Positions 1 to 9,785 of a DNA stretch of 64,000 nucleotides are shown here, one piece after another. Position numbers and translations under genes: made by a program. The DNA is from an uncultured SAR86 cluster bacterium (GTDB taxonomy: Bacteria; Pseudomonadota; Gammaproteobacteria; Magnimaribacterales; D2472). The first letter of the stretch is position 1; every line of letters starts with the position of its first letter. A model generated the notes under the pieces. The model saw nothing but the letters and a program-made list of their open reading frames with translations, ran no database searches and had not been told where the DNA came from. The stretch is from contig CACJJI010000003.1 in NCBI GenBank assembly GCA_902593675.1, positions 224,665 to 288,664 of the forward strand. Direction: 5' to 3'.

Positions 1-934
1 TGCCTAGAAACGGCGTTAATAAAAATCCGCCAATCCCCCAATACATTCCAAAGCTTCTATTATTTGGCAGTGTAATCCCTGACTGATTGAGTGCCCCATA
101 AATATAGACTTGTTTATGATCAGTAGACCCATAGGGGCTATATTCTGTCGCATTTTTTCTTGCTGCAACTTCCATGCAGGTAAGGATTTTTCCAGCCAAT
201 TCTCCGCCGCCAGTCGCATCAAAGGCAAGAGTAGCCTTTGTTTCAGTGATAGCCGATGTTAATTGCTCCATAAAGTCATCATCAGATGAGTTACAAACAA
301 ACTCTGCGCCAATAGATTGCAACAGATCAACATGTTCTTGCTTGCGAACAATATTTACCAGCTGCACCCCATCATCTACACATATTTTTACAAGCATTTG
401 ACCCAAATTAGAGGCCGCGGCTGTGTGGACAAGAGCTGTGTGTCCTTCCATTTTCATGGTTTCAACCATGCCCAGAGCAGTGAGAGGATTTACAAAGCTT
501 GATGCGCAATCTCGAGGCTCAGTTCCTTCATTCATGACCATGCAGCTAGCTGCAGGTAGACATCTATATTGAGAATACATTCCGCCTCCAACAACGCTTA
601 CGACCTTGCCTAGTAATTCTTGTGCATTTGCTCCAGCTTCGATAACCACTCCAGAGCCTTCGTTACCTACTGGCATCGGTTTATTGAGTCTTGGTTTCAT
701 GGCGCCCATAATTGCTTCTGGAACATCCATTATGATTTTTGAGTCTTCAGCTTTGAGTGTATTAATATCACCCGGCCCAATTAATAAACCCAAATCAGAG
801 GGGTTAATGGGAGTCGCTTCTACTTGAATTAGTACCTCATCATCACCCGGAACAGGACGCTCAGACTCAGTAATGGCTATTTCTAGTTTTCCAGCATCAG
901 TTACAGTAGAAGTAATTTGTTTATTTGTACTCAT
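1..934 (-). CDS. Zinc-type alcohol dehydrogenase / quinone oxidoreductase family protein (C-terminus runs off the left edge)
   Basis: Reverse-strand reading from ATG at 934: MSTNKQITSTVTDAGKLEIAITESERPVPGDDEVLVQVEATPINPSDLG… , typical MDR N-terminus and Rossmann region; open to the window edge, so absent from the ORF track. Confidence 0.8.
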   Translation of the reverse strand, partial: MSTNKQITSTVTDAGKLEIAITESERPVPGDDEVLIQVEATPINPSDLGLLIGPGDINTLKAEDSKIIMDVPEAIMGAMKPRLNKPMPVGNEGSGVVIEAGANAQELLGKVVSVVGGGMYSQYRCLPAASCMVMNEGTEPRDCASSFVNPLTALGMVETMKMEGHTALVHTAAASNLGQMLVKICVDDGVQLVNIVRKQEHVDLLQSIGAEFVCNSSDDDFMEQLTSAITETKATLAFDATGGGELAGKILTCMEVAARKNATEYSPYGSTDHKQVYIYGALNQSGITLPNNRSFGMYWGIGGFLLTPFLG

Positions 935-1019
935 TTTATCTCCTCAAGTGATTTAAATAGTAATATCTATAAAGCACTATACAACTTAGAGCATGCTTGA
1001 AGTCAAGGAAAATCATTAA

Positions 1020-2201
1020 ATGAGCGATTATAGAAATCATATTGGAATTATAGGGGGAGGGATAGCAGGTTTAACACTTGGATGCGCTCTTTTAAAACAG
1101 GGTATTCCAGCAATTATCTTTGAAAAGATGCCAGAAGAAACTTCGCATGGTGCTGCAATTAGCCTTTCTTCGAATGCATTGCGCTTGCTAGATAGACTAG
1201 AGATTTATAATGATTTAAAGAATCAATCATTCGTTCATTCTGCGGCTTCAATTCAAGGGCCGCAAAAGGAAATATCCTCATTCCAAACACCAGAGGTTTT
1301 AACAACACGTCGACAAACATTAATGTCACTGCTGTATTCTAGATACATAGATCTAGGTGGAGCGATTTTGCACCATCATGATTTTGCCAGCTTTGATTTG
1401 GCTAAATGCGAAGTTAAATTTACTAATGAAAATAAATACACCCTTAAGCACTTAGCAGCATGCGATGGCATACGATCATCAATCCGAGATACTTTTTTTG
1501 CAGCTAATCAAGATCCTAAATATAGTGGTTATAGTGCCTGGAGGGGGATAGGTAAATCCAACCTTCAGAAAATCCATTTTGCACTTGGCCCTGACAGTCA
1601 TATCGTTAGTTATCCAATCAATAAAGAAGGAGATGTTAGTTTTGTTGCAGTTAAGAAAGAAGGTTATCAATTTAAAGAATCATGGAAAGAAGAGGGCTCA
1701 GTTAAAGATTTACAGGATGATTTCTCTATTTATGACTCTAAAATATTTCCAGCACTTGAAGATTCAATGCCTTTATACAAATGGGGTATATATATCCGAC
1801 CACCTTTGAAATCTATGATTGCTAAAAATATAACTTTGCTTGGTGATGCTGCTCACCCAATGGTTCCATTTTTAGGTCAAGGTGCTTGCATGGCAATTGA
1901 AGATTCTTATTCATTTGCAATGGCTTGCAAAGAAAACATTGCGAACCTGTCAATTGCTCAACAAGTTTATGATTTTGTAAGAAGCCAGCGTACCAAAAAA
2001 ATACAAAGACTTTCAATGATGCAAGGAAAGATTTATCACATGAAAAATCCATTATTAGTAGCAGCTAGAAATGCTGTGATGAAATATACAAATATTCCAG
2101 GAAATGATTTAAAGAAAATTCATGATTATGACGCTCATGATGAAATGCAGATTTATTTAGCTTTTGGTGATCTGAGGTATATTAATTCTGGAAAGGGCTA
2201 A
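1020..2201 (+). CDS. FAD-dependent monooxygenase (UbiH/salicylate hydroxylase-like)
   Basis: GIIGGGIAGLTLG dinucleotide-binding motif and LLGDAAHPMVPFLGQGACMAIED motif. Confidence 0.85.
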   Translation: MSDYRNHIGIIGGGIAGLTLGCALLKQGIPAIIFEKMPEETSHGAAISLSSNALRLLDRLEIYNDLKNQSFVHSAASIQGPQKEISSFQTPEVLTTRRQTLMSLLYSRYIDLGGAILHHHDFASFDLAKCEVKFTNENKYTLKHLAACDGIRSSIRDTFFAANQDPKYSGYSAWRGIGKSNLQKIHFALGPDSHIVSYPINKEGDVSFVAVKKEGYQFKESWKEEGSVKDLQDDFSIYDSKIFPALEDSMPLYKWGIYIRPPLKSMIAKNITLLGDAAHPMVPFLGQGACMAIEDSYSFAMACKENIANLSIAQQVYDFVRSQRTKKIQRLSMMQGKIYHMKNPLLVAARNAVMKYTNIPGNDLKKIHDYDAHDEMQIYLAFGDLRYINSGKG

Positions 2202-2207
2202 GGGCTA

Positions 2208-3431
2208 TTAAGTAAATTGGTTATATTCAATCGCAGAGTTCTTATTAATAGTTTGATTTGAATCAGGCATAGGGTACTTCAATCCAGAAGCACAATTAAA
2301 GAGCACAACTTTTTCGTCTTCATTAATTATTTTTTTCTCAAGAGCTATTTGATATCCAGCTGCAGTTGCAGCACCTTCAGGGCAAAGCAACAATCCATCC
2401 TCTTTGGAGATCATATCTCTCATATTGATAACGTGCTCGTCTTCAACGGCAAGAGCACAGCCATCTGATTGACGAATAGCATCAAGTATCAAAAAATCAC
2501 CAATGGCAGCTGGCACCCTAATACCTGACGCAACAGTTTGGGCGTTATCCCATAAAGGAGCATGCTCTAAACCTTGATTAAAGGCATTAACAATTGGTGC
2601 GCACCCTGTCGATTGAATAGCAATCATTTTAGGAAGTTTGCCTGTAAGCCATCCCAGTTCTTTTAATTCTGCAAATGCTTTCCACATTCCTATAAGGCCT
2701 GTGCCTCCACCTGTAGGATAAAAAATTGCATCTGGCACAGTCCAATCCATTTGTTCTGCAAGTTCAAAGCCCATAGTTTTTTTGCCTTCAATTCTATATG
2801 GTTCTTTAAGTGTTGAGACGTCAAACCAACCCGCTTGCTCTCTTCCTTCAAGTACGATTTTCCCACAATCATTAATTAGTCCATTGACAAGATATGTATC
2901 GGCTCCCTGAAGCTGAATTTCCCGAACATTTACCTTGGGTGTATCGTCGGGACAAAAAACCGTTGCTTTAATATTTGCTTGTCTTGCATAAGCTGCCAAT
3001 GCAGCTCCAGCATTTCCATTAGTAGGTATTGCCAGGTGTTTAAGCCCAAATTGATGTGCCATAGATACAGCAAGGGCCAAGCCTCTGGCTTTAAAAGAAC
3101 CAGTTGGGAGTCTCCCCTCATCCTTAACAATAATATTTCCTTGCTTTCCACCTAGTCCATCTGAGCTTTTTTTTAGAGGAATTAGAGGGGTTATAACCTC
3201 TCCCAAAGAAATTCTAGAAGCAGCGTTTGAGACAGGAAGCAATGCTTGATAGCGCCAAAAACCTGGCGCTGATTCCATACACCAACTATCTTTGTAAAGT
3301 TCCTCTTTAATTTTTTTAAGATCATATCTAACCAACAATGGCATTCCATCATCTGAAAGATTATGAATTTGATCTGCTGGATAAATAACCCCTGTCTTAG
3401 AACACTCTAAATGCAAAACATATGATTGCAT
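2208..3431 (-). CDS. Threonine synthase-like PLP-dependent enzyme
   Basis: EGRLPTGSFKARG PLP-lysine motif; overall threonine synthase-like fold-type II sequence. Confidence 0.8.
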   Translation of the reverse strand: MQSYVLHLECSKTGVIYPADQIHNLSDDGMPLLVRYDLKKIKEELYKDSWCMESAPGFWRYQALLPVSNAASRISLGEVITPLIPLKKSSDGLGGKQGNIIVKDEGRLPTGSFKARGLALAVSMAHQFGLKHLAIPTNGNAGAALAAYARQANIKATVFCPDDTPKVNVREIQLQGADTYLVNGLINDCGKIVLEGREQAGWFDVSTLKEPYRIEGKKTMGFELAEQMDWTVPDAIFYPTGGGTGLIGMWKAFAELKELGWLTGKLPKMIAIQSTGCAPIVNAFNQGLEHAPLWDNAQTVASGIRVPAAIGDFLILDAIRQSDGCALAVEDEHVINMRDMISKEDGLLLCPEGAATAAGYQIALEKKIINEDEKVVLFNCASGLKYPMPDSNQTINKNSAIEYNQFT

Positions 3432-4391
3432 TTATCTATCCACGCCACCAAATTTGTCAGTGGCTAAAATTAGCTCATGAGTAATTTCTTTTTCAAAAGC
3501 TGAGTGACCTGAAAAAGGCGCGATAACCAAAGAAGCCTCTGGCCATCGCTCTGAAAGTTCATAGGCTGTCCCAGCCGGACACACAATGTCATATCTACCT
3601 TGCACAATAATGGTTGGAATCGATCTAATTTTTTCTACACCATCTAATAGTTGGTTTTCATCATTTAAAAAACCTTCATTCATAAAATAATGATTTTCAA
3701 TGAGCGCAAAAGCCAAGGCAAATTCTGGATTTGAGAATTCTTCAACCCTTTCTGGAGAATAGTCTATGCTGCTGCAAGCAGCTTCCCATTTAGACCAAGC
3801 AATAGCTGCACTTAAGCTTTTTTGTTGATCTGAGCCCACAAAAATTTCGTGGTAGGCCTGCATTAAATTATCTCTCTTAGATTCATCAATCAGATTGATG
3901 AAATTTTTCCATGCCTCCGGAAAAATACGGCTGGCCCCATCTTGGTAGAACCAATCAAGTTCTTTTTTCCTCAGCATAAAAATTCCACGCAGGACCATCT
4001 CACTGACTGAATCTGGATGAGTTTGAGCGTAAGCTAGTGCTAAAGTGCTTCCCCAAGAACCTCCAAAAACTAACCATTTATTTATACCTAATTTTTGTTT
4101 CAAGGATTCAATATCCGCCACCAGATCCCAAGTAGTATTATTTGTTAAAGAGGCATGAGGCTTACTTCTGCCACATCCTCTTTGATCAAACACAATGATT
4201 CTATAAGCCTCCGGATTAAAGAATCTTCTGACAGCCTCGCTACCTCCTCCACCAGGACCACCATGTAAAAAGACAGCAGGTTTTCCATTTGGGTTGCCAC
4301 ATTGTTCATAATAAATTTTATGCTCACCCGCAACCATGAAGCCAATATCATAGGGTTTAATCGCAGGGTAAAGTTTTAGATGTTCGGTCAT
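3432..4391 (-). CDS. pip: Proline iminopeptidase (alpha/beta hydrolase)
   Basis: HGGPGGG oxyanion motif, GGSWGS nucleophile elbow, FDQRGCGRS. Confidence 0.9.
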   Translation of the reverse strand: MTEHLKLYPAIKPYDIGFMVAGEHKIYYEQCGNPNGKPAVFLHGGPGGGGSEAVRRFFNPEAYRIIVFDQRGCGRSKPHASLTNNTTWDLVADIESLKQKLGINKWLVFGGSWGSTLALAYAQTHPDSVSEMVLRGIFMLRKKELDWFYQDGASRIFPEAWKNFINLIDESKRDNLMQAYHEIFVGSDQQKSLSAAIAWSKWEAACSSIDYSPERVEEFSNPEFALAFALIENHYFMNEGFLNDENQLLDGVEKIRSIPTIIVQGRYDIVCPAGTAYELSERWPEASLVIAPFSGHSAFEKEITHELILATDKFGGVDR

Positions 4392-4421
4392 GGAAAAATA
4401 TCTTATTTAATTAAAATGCTG

Positions 4422-5309
4422 TTAATTTTTTTTGGTAGAGCTTTTAACCAGCTCCTCAGATGAAGCAATTTTAAACCGATCAATATCTTCCCCGAAGAGT
4501 TTTTTGGGTGACACAGATTCAAATTTTCCCTCAGTATCTGTTGGGTCAGTAAAGAACCCTAAAACGTAACCGCCTTGAGAGTAACCCATAAGATCTCGAA
4601 GTTCAGGCTCTAGCTCTTTTGCTATTGAGGGAGGGCAAGAGAGGTATTGATTTTCTTCCTGTCTTAGCCAATTTGGAGCATAGTGCAAAAAAACACCAAG
4701 CCTATTTTCTGACGTTTGATTAGCTCCTCCACCATGCATTACAGATCCAGTATAAATAAATACCGAACCTGCACTCATTTCAGCATTTTCAATTTCTTCA
4801 TCGAGGGGCAATCTCTCTTTATCCCATTTATGCGAACCTGGAACAACTTGGGTGGCACCATTCTCTTTGGTGAAATCCGTTATGGCCCACACAGTACTAA
4901 ATTGTGTTTCTATTTTCCTTGGCACATATCCCCCCCATACCCCTCGATCTCTATGAAGGATTTGAGGTGTTTCATTAGGTCCGATAGAAATTGCAGATGT
5001 GAAATGGAGTTGGTATCCATCACAGTGGGGTTCTAAAAATTTTGCCGATAAAGCATTGATTGTTGGATCAAGAGCTAACTCACGACACTTGGGCGATCTC
5101 GCCATAAGCGCTCCAACTCTTTTGGTTTGAAATCCAGTAAACTCATTATCACCCTCTATATCATTTTTAAGATATGGGCCCAGCTCAGTTTTAATATCAT
5201 CAAGATCTTTTTTGGTTAACACATCATCAATGACGACCGCCGCATCACGCTCAATGATATCTAGAATCACATCTATATCTGTATCCGGACTGACATGTTG
5301 GATTGCCAT
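4422..5309 (-). CDS. Phytanoyl-CoA dioxygenase (PhyH) family protein
   Basis: HRD facial-triad motif, distal MHGGGANQTSENR His/Arg motif. Confidence 0.8.
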   Translation of the reverse strand: MAIQHVSPDTDIDVILDIIERDAAVVIDDVLTKKDLDDIKTELGPYLKNDIEGDNEFTGFQTKRVGALMARSPKCRELALDPTINALSAKFLEPHCDGYQLHFTSAISIGPNETPQILHRDRGVWGGYVPRKIETQFSTVWAITDFTKENGATQVVPGSHKWDKERLPLDEEIENAEMSAGSVFIYTGSVMHGGGANQTSENRLGVFLHYAPNWLRQEENQYLSCPPSIAKELEPELRDLMGYSQGGYVLGFFTDPTDTEGKFESVSPKKLFGEDIDRFKIASSEELVKSSTKKN

Positions 5310-5422
5310 TGATTTAGTTTAGAGTAAATTTAAAAATCTGTGAAATATACCCATTAATATTTATATTCCTAGTAACTATTCTCCACTAAGCACAGTTCAG
5401 TTATAATTCTTTTTCTTTAATT

Positions 5423-5498
5423 GCCCAGATAGCTCAGTCGGTAGAGCAAAGGACTGAAAATCCTTGTGTCGGTGGTTCGATTCCACCTCTGGGCACCA
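5423..5498 (+). tRNA. tRNA-Phe (anticodon GAA)
   Basis: GCCCAGA…TCTGGGC acceptor stem, D-arm GCTC/GAGC, anticodon loop CTGAAAA, T-loop GGTTCGATTCC, encoded CCA. Confidence 0.97.
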
Positions 5499-5582
5499 TT
5501 TTTTTTCAATATTTTTATAATAAGAAATATTCCACCTCTTTGAAATCTAAATTACCTCCCGAATATGTAATAATTATCTCAA

Positions 5583-6734
5583 ATGAGCCAATCAAATCAC
5601 TACTCCCTTGCGAGTCCAACCTCATTGTTGCTTGATGATAGTCAAATTATCGAACGCGTCTTTTCTCACATAGACAATAAAACAACAGATTTAGGTAGCG
5701 AAGTTTGGAGAGAGCCGGTTAAAAATTATGTAGATCAGGAAAGATTTGATCGAGAAATTAAATTGCTTAGATCCCTGCCAGTCCCGTTTTGCCCATCAAG
5801 TGCACTTCCAGAAAAGGGCTCGTATGTTTCAAGAATTGCTGCCGGCACTCCTATTCTTGTAACAAGAGATGAAGAGGATAATGTAAATGCTTTTATTAAT
5901 GCTTGCAGACACAGAGGCATGCAAGTTGCTTCGGGAAGTGGCTGCAAAAAATCATTTGTTTGTCCTTATCATGGTTGGACCTATGGTTTGAAAGGGGAGA
6001 ATAGAAATATTCCTGGATCCGACGGTTTTCCTGGCATAGACCCCGCAGAGCATGGACTCAAAAAAGTGAATGCTGTTGAAAAAGGTGGAATAGTGTATGT
6101 CTGCCAGGACGGCGAGATCGATAAAAAATTTTTAGATGAAGCGTTGGATTATTTCAATGATGAGCAAGCTCTTATTAATCAGTCAGGGATAGAAGATCAA
6201 GCAAATTGGAAAATACTGCATGAAACATTGCTTGAAGGGTATCACATAAAAACCCTTCATAAGGATACGTTTTATCCATATGGATTAGACAATATAAATG
6301 TTGTAGAAAATTATGGACAAAACTCTCGAGTTATTTTTCCTTTTAAACGTATTGAGAAATTAAGAGCTCTCGAAGAGTCCAAAAGGGTAATAGATGGAAC
6401 AATCACATCGGTTTACAGCTTATTTCCAAACGTAAGCATTTCAGTTCTATCGAAGCATACAAATTTAGTAATCTTGGAGCCTATTAGCCCCTCACGATCA
6501 AAATGGGTAATTTATACCTTAATTAATAAGAGCAATAAGAAAGGCAAGCTGTCCAAAGATGATGCTATGAGAGATGCAAAATTTGTCGGCGATACGGGTC
6601 AGGATGAAGATCGAGAAGCAGCCAGAGCAATCCAAGAAACTTTAAGCACAAAGGCTAATGACCATCTAACCTTTGGTTACTTTGAAAAAGCCATAGTGAA
6701 TTTTCATACTCATTTAGCTAAATATTTAGACTAG
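5583..6734 (+). CDS. Rieske non-haem iron aromatic ring-hydroxylating dioxygenase, alpha subunit
   Basis: Rieske motif CRHRG-(N)-CPYHGW; mononuclear iron motif HETLLEGYHIKTLH. Confidence 0.9.
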   Translation: MSQSNHYSLASPTSLLLDDSQIIERVFSHIDNKTTDLGSEVWREPVKNYVDQERFDREIKLLRSLPVPFCPSSALPEKGSYVSRIAAGTPILVTRDEEDNVNAFINACRHRGMQVASGSGCKKSFVCPYHGWTYGLKGENRNIPGSDGFPGIDPAEHGLKKVNAVEKGGIVYVCQDGEIDKKFLDEALDYFNDEQALINQSGIEDQANWKILHETLLEGYHIKTLHKDTFYPYGLDNINVVENYGQNSRVIFPFKRIEKLRALEESKRVIDGTITSVYSLFPNVSISVLSKHTNLVILEPISPSRSKWVIYTLINKSNKKGKLSKDDAMRDAKFVGDTGQDEDREAARAIQETLSTKANDHLTFGYFEKAIVNFHTHLAKYLD

Positions 6735-6831
6735 CCTAGACTTAAAATCATTAGGTCACTTACAGAATCACAAACTATTGACATATATTATGACAATAAA
6801 TAAGCTATATAATATGCTTGAAATTAATTAA

Positions 6832-8748
6832 TTGAAGTTTATGGAAACAAATAATTTACATGATCTGGTGATACGTAATGGCAAGATTTTTGATGGTTCT
6901 GGAAAAAAACCATTTTTTGGTGATATTGCCATTGATGATGGAAAAATAACATCAGTTGGGAAGATTCAGAGCTCTGGCAAAGATGAGTTTGATGCAAAAG
7001 GTAATTTAGTCACACCTGGTTGGGTTGATATCCACACTCACTATGATGGACAGGTATCTTGGGACCCTTATCTAACTCCTTCAAGCTGGCATGGAGTAAC
7101 AACTGCGGTCATGGGAAATTGCGGAGTGGGATTTGCACCTGTCCGACCCGGAGATGAAAATTTTCTTATCCAATTAATGGAAGGTGTTGAGGATATTCCA
7201 GGCTCAGCATTGCACGAAGGGATTGATTGGAATTGGGAAACCTTTCCAGAATTTTTAGATGCCATTGATAAAAAAGAATTTGTTATGGATGTTGGATTTA
7301 TGATGGGACATGGGCCTTTGAGAAGTTATGTAATGGGTTATGAGAGATGCCAAAATCAAGTCGATGCATCTGATGAAGAGATCAGCAAAATGTCAGAACT
7401 TGTCACTGAAGCCATAGAGGCTGGAGCTCTTGGTTTTAGTACCTCTAGAACAGTTCTTCATAGAGATATATATGGCAAATATGTCCCAGGCACTGAAGCT
7501 AGCTCAGAAGAAATGCGCGCCCTTGCATTTGGAGTTGATAAAGCTGGTGAAGGAACGCTAGAAATTACATCTGACTGGCTAGATGAAGAGATAGAAATGT
7601 CTTGGATGAAGGAATATGTTAAAAAAAGTGATTGTGGATTAACCTTTCTGCAAACAAAAGGCGATGCAGTAAAAACAATTTTATTTTCTGAGGAACATTT
7701 TCTTAAAGGTAAGAATATTCGACCCCAATTTCCGGGTAGAAATGTTGGTCTAATGTTTGGCTGGGAAACTTCAGTTAATCCATTTATGCAATTTCCAGCC
7801 TATAAAGAAATCGCTGATCTACCTTTAGATCAAAAGTATGAAATTTTAAAAGACCCTATTTTTAAAGAAAAATTACTCAATCAAGAACCAGATTTTGAAA
7901 CAGAAATAAGAGCAAGACTTGCAGACAATCCTTCCAATAAAACTAGAGAAGAAATTGCCCAAGATGTTGCACTTCCCACAACCATAACCTCTAACTATAA
8001 AACCCAATTCATTCTAGGAACTCCGCCAAATTATGAACCCAAAGAAGAAGATAGCATCGCTTCAATAGCTTTAAGAAAAAATATTTCTGAGCTTGAGGTT
8101 ATGTATGATGAGATGCTAAAAAATCAAGGAACCAATTTAATTTATGCCGCTTTTACGCCATATGAAAAATACAAGCTTGAGTTTGTTGAGCAGGCATATC
8201 GATTAAAGTCATCAGTTGCCGGAGGCAGTGATGGCGGCGCTCATTGTGGATTAATATGTGATGCAAGCATGCCAACAACAAATATCTCGCATTGGGGAAG
8301 AGACAGAGAAGCAGGTAGAAAGTTTCCACTTGAGATGTTGATCAAGAAACAAACCAAAGATACCGCTGAGACCTTTGGTTTATTTGATCGAGGAGAAATA
8401 AAAGCCGGCATGTTGGCTGACATTAATATTATTGATTTGAATAAGTTAAATGTAAGTCATCCTACAATGATTCATGACCTTCCTTTAGGTGGGAGGCGTT
8501 TAGTACAAGACGCTACAGGTTATGTTGCCACCATTAAGAACGGTCAAGTAGTTTCTGAAAATGGGAAAGCAAACGGAGTGTTGCCAGGGAAATTGATTAG
8601 AGGAAAGCAAGTTTGTGAAGTAAAAACAGGCATATCAGAGGTTTCACTTTTCGATAAGACAATTCGACTCTTGGCAGTGAAAGTTTTAAGTTTTATTTGG
8701 AGATTCAGTGGAAAGTCTATGAAAACTACAATAGTTTCTGAGACTTAA
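6832..8748 (+). CDS. N-acyl-D-amino-acid deacylase / amidohydrolase family (ATG alternative at 6841)
   Basis: VTPGWVDIHTHYDGQ metal-binding motif; D-aminoacylase-like length and order of motifs. Confidence 0.82.
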   Translation: MKFMETNNLHDLVIRNGKIFDGSGKKPFFGDIAIDDGKITSVGKIQSSGKDEFDAKGNLVTPGWVDIHTHYDGQVSWDPYLTPSSWHGVTTAVMGNCGVGFAPVRPGDENFLIQLMEGVEDIPGSALHEGIDWNWETFPEFLDAIDKKEFVMDVGFMMGHGPLRSYVMGYERCQNQVDASDEEISKMSELVTEAIEAGALGFSTSRTVLHRDIYGKYVPGTEASSEEMRALAFGVDKAGEGTLEITSDWLDEEIEMSWMKEYVKKSDCGLTFLQTKGDAVKTILFSEEHFLKGKNIRPQFPGRNVGLMFGWETSVNPFMQFPAYKEIADLPLDQKYEILKDPIFKEKLLNQEPDFETEIRARLADNPSNKTREEIAQDVALPTTITSNYKTQFILGTPPNYEPKEEDSIASIALRKNISELEVMYDEMLKNQGTNLIYAAFTPYEKYKLEFVEQAYRLKSSVAGGSDGGAHCGLICDASMPTTNISHWGRDREAGRKFPLEMLIKKQTKDTAETFGLFDRGEIKAGMLADINIIDLNKLNVSHPTMIHDLPLGGRRLVQDATGYVATIKNGQVVSENGKANGVLPGKLIRGKQVCEVKTGISEVSLFDKTIRLLAVKVLSFIWRFSGKSMKTTIVSET

Positions 8749-8754
8749 GTAGCT

Positions 8755-9519
8755 ATGAAGCCAGTTTGTTTAGTTTTAGGTGCGGGCGCTGGAATTGGCG
8801 GAACCGTTGCAAAAAAGTTTGCCATAGAAGGCTATCACTCATGTTTATGTAGAAGGTCTGATCAAGACGGATTGGATGAATTGATATCGAATATTGAAGA
8901 AAAGGGTGGCTCTGCAAGCGGCTACCTCATTAATGCCATTGAAGAAAATGTTCTTGAAGATTTAATTTTAAATATAGAAAAAGATTTGGGGCCTATTGAG
9001 GTTCTTGTATATAACCTTGGTGCTCAATCAGGAATGAAGCTTTTAAATGAGACTACTTTAAAAGAATTTGAGTGGGGTTGGAGGATGGCTGACTTAGGAT
9101 TATTTAGAGTAGCAAAAGTGTTACTGCCACTTATGGAAGAAAGAGGGTCAGGTACATTTTTGGTTACTTCTGCAACAGCGGCTATGCGCGGAAACAAGAA
9201 TCAACACTCTCATGCCGCAGCAATGGGTGGAAGGAGAATGCTATGTCAAACTCTAAATGCTGAGTTTGCCTCAAAGGGAATTCATGTAGCCCATATTGTG
9301 GTTGATGGCATGGTTGATGCTCCGGATACTTTAGGCAAGATGTTGGGAAAAGAATTATTTCAACAACTCAGAGAAACAAAAGGCATGGAGCATGATGGAT
9401 TGATTCTGCCTGAGAGAGTTGCTGAAACATATTTTCACTTGTCTCAGCAGCATCGATCTGCTTGGAGTCATGAAGTGGATATAAGAGCTTTTTCAGATAC
9501 AGCTTGGTGGAATCACTAG
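8755..9519 (+). CDS. SDR family oxidoreductase
   Basis: LGAGAGIGG nucleotide-binding N-terminus; SDR-like length; the canonical YxxxK is not obvious. Confidence 0.75.
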   Translation: MKPVCLVLGAGAGIGGTVAKKFAIEGYHSCLCRRSDQDGLDELISNIEEKGGSASGYLINAIEENVLEDLILNIEKDLGPIEVLVYNLGAQSGMKLLNETTLKEFEWGWRMADLGLFRVAKVLLPLMEERGSGTFLVTSATAAMRGNKNQHSHAAAMGGRRMLCQTLNAEFASKGIHVAHIVVDGMVDAPDTLGKMLGKELFQQLRETKGMEHDGLILPERVAETYFHLSQQHRSAWSHEVDIRAFSDTAWWNH

Positions 9520-9785
9520 TCTAAAGCTTTAAAACCAGAAGCTTGTTCAACCTCTTCATTATTAAAGAATTTTTCCATCTGCTCTAGCAACCAAGAGCGA
9601 GCATCAGCCTGTGATAAGTCGAGATGCTTTTCATTAATAAGCGTTGTCTGATGAGACTTCCAGGACTCCCATGCTTCCTGAGAGACTGTTTCCATTAACT
9701 CTAAGCCCTTTGGTCCTGGCATTGGAGGGACTGTCATAGCTGGTAAATCTTTTTGAAGTTTTTTACAAAAAACAGTTTTGCTCAT
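9516..9785 (-). CDS. yggX: Oxidative damage protection protein YggX
   Basis: [27 protein letters not shown]… whole-length match to the YggX family pattern; adjacent to mutY. Confidence 0.93.
   Translation of the reverse strand: MSKTVFCKKLQKDLPAMTVPPMPGPKGLELMETVSQEAWESWKSHQTTLINEKHLDLSQADARSWLLEQMEKFFNNEEVEQASGFKALD

Noticed and set aside
4716-5036. 106-aa plus-strand ORF inside the PhyH gene
   Set aside because: Antisense to a well-supported CDS, no recognisable domain; chance open frame.
6778-6813. TTGACA at 6778-6783 and TATAAT at 6808-6813 upstream of the amidohydrolase as a sigma70 promoter
   Set aside because: Both hexamers are perfect but the spacer is 24 bp, far outside 16–18 bp; AT-rich intergenic sequence makes chance hexamers likely.
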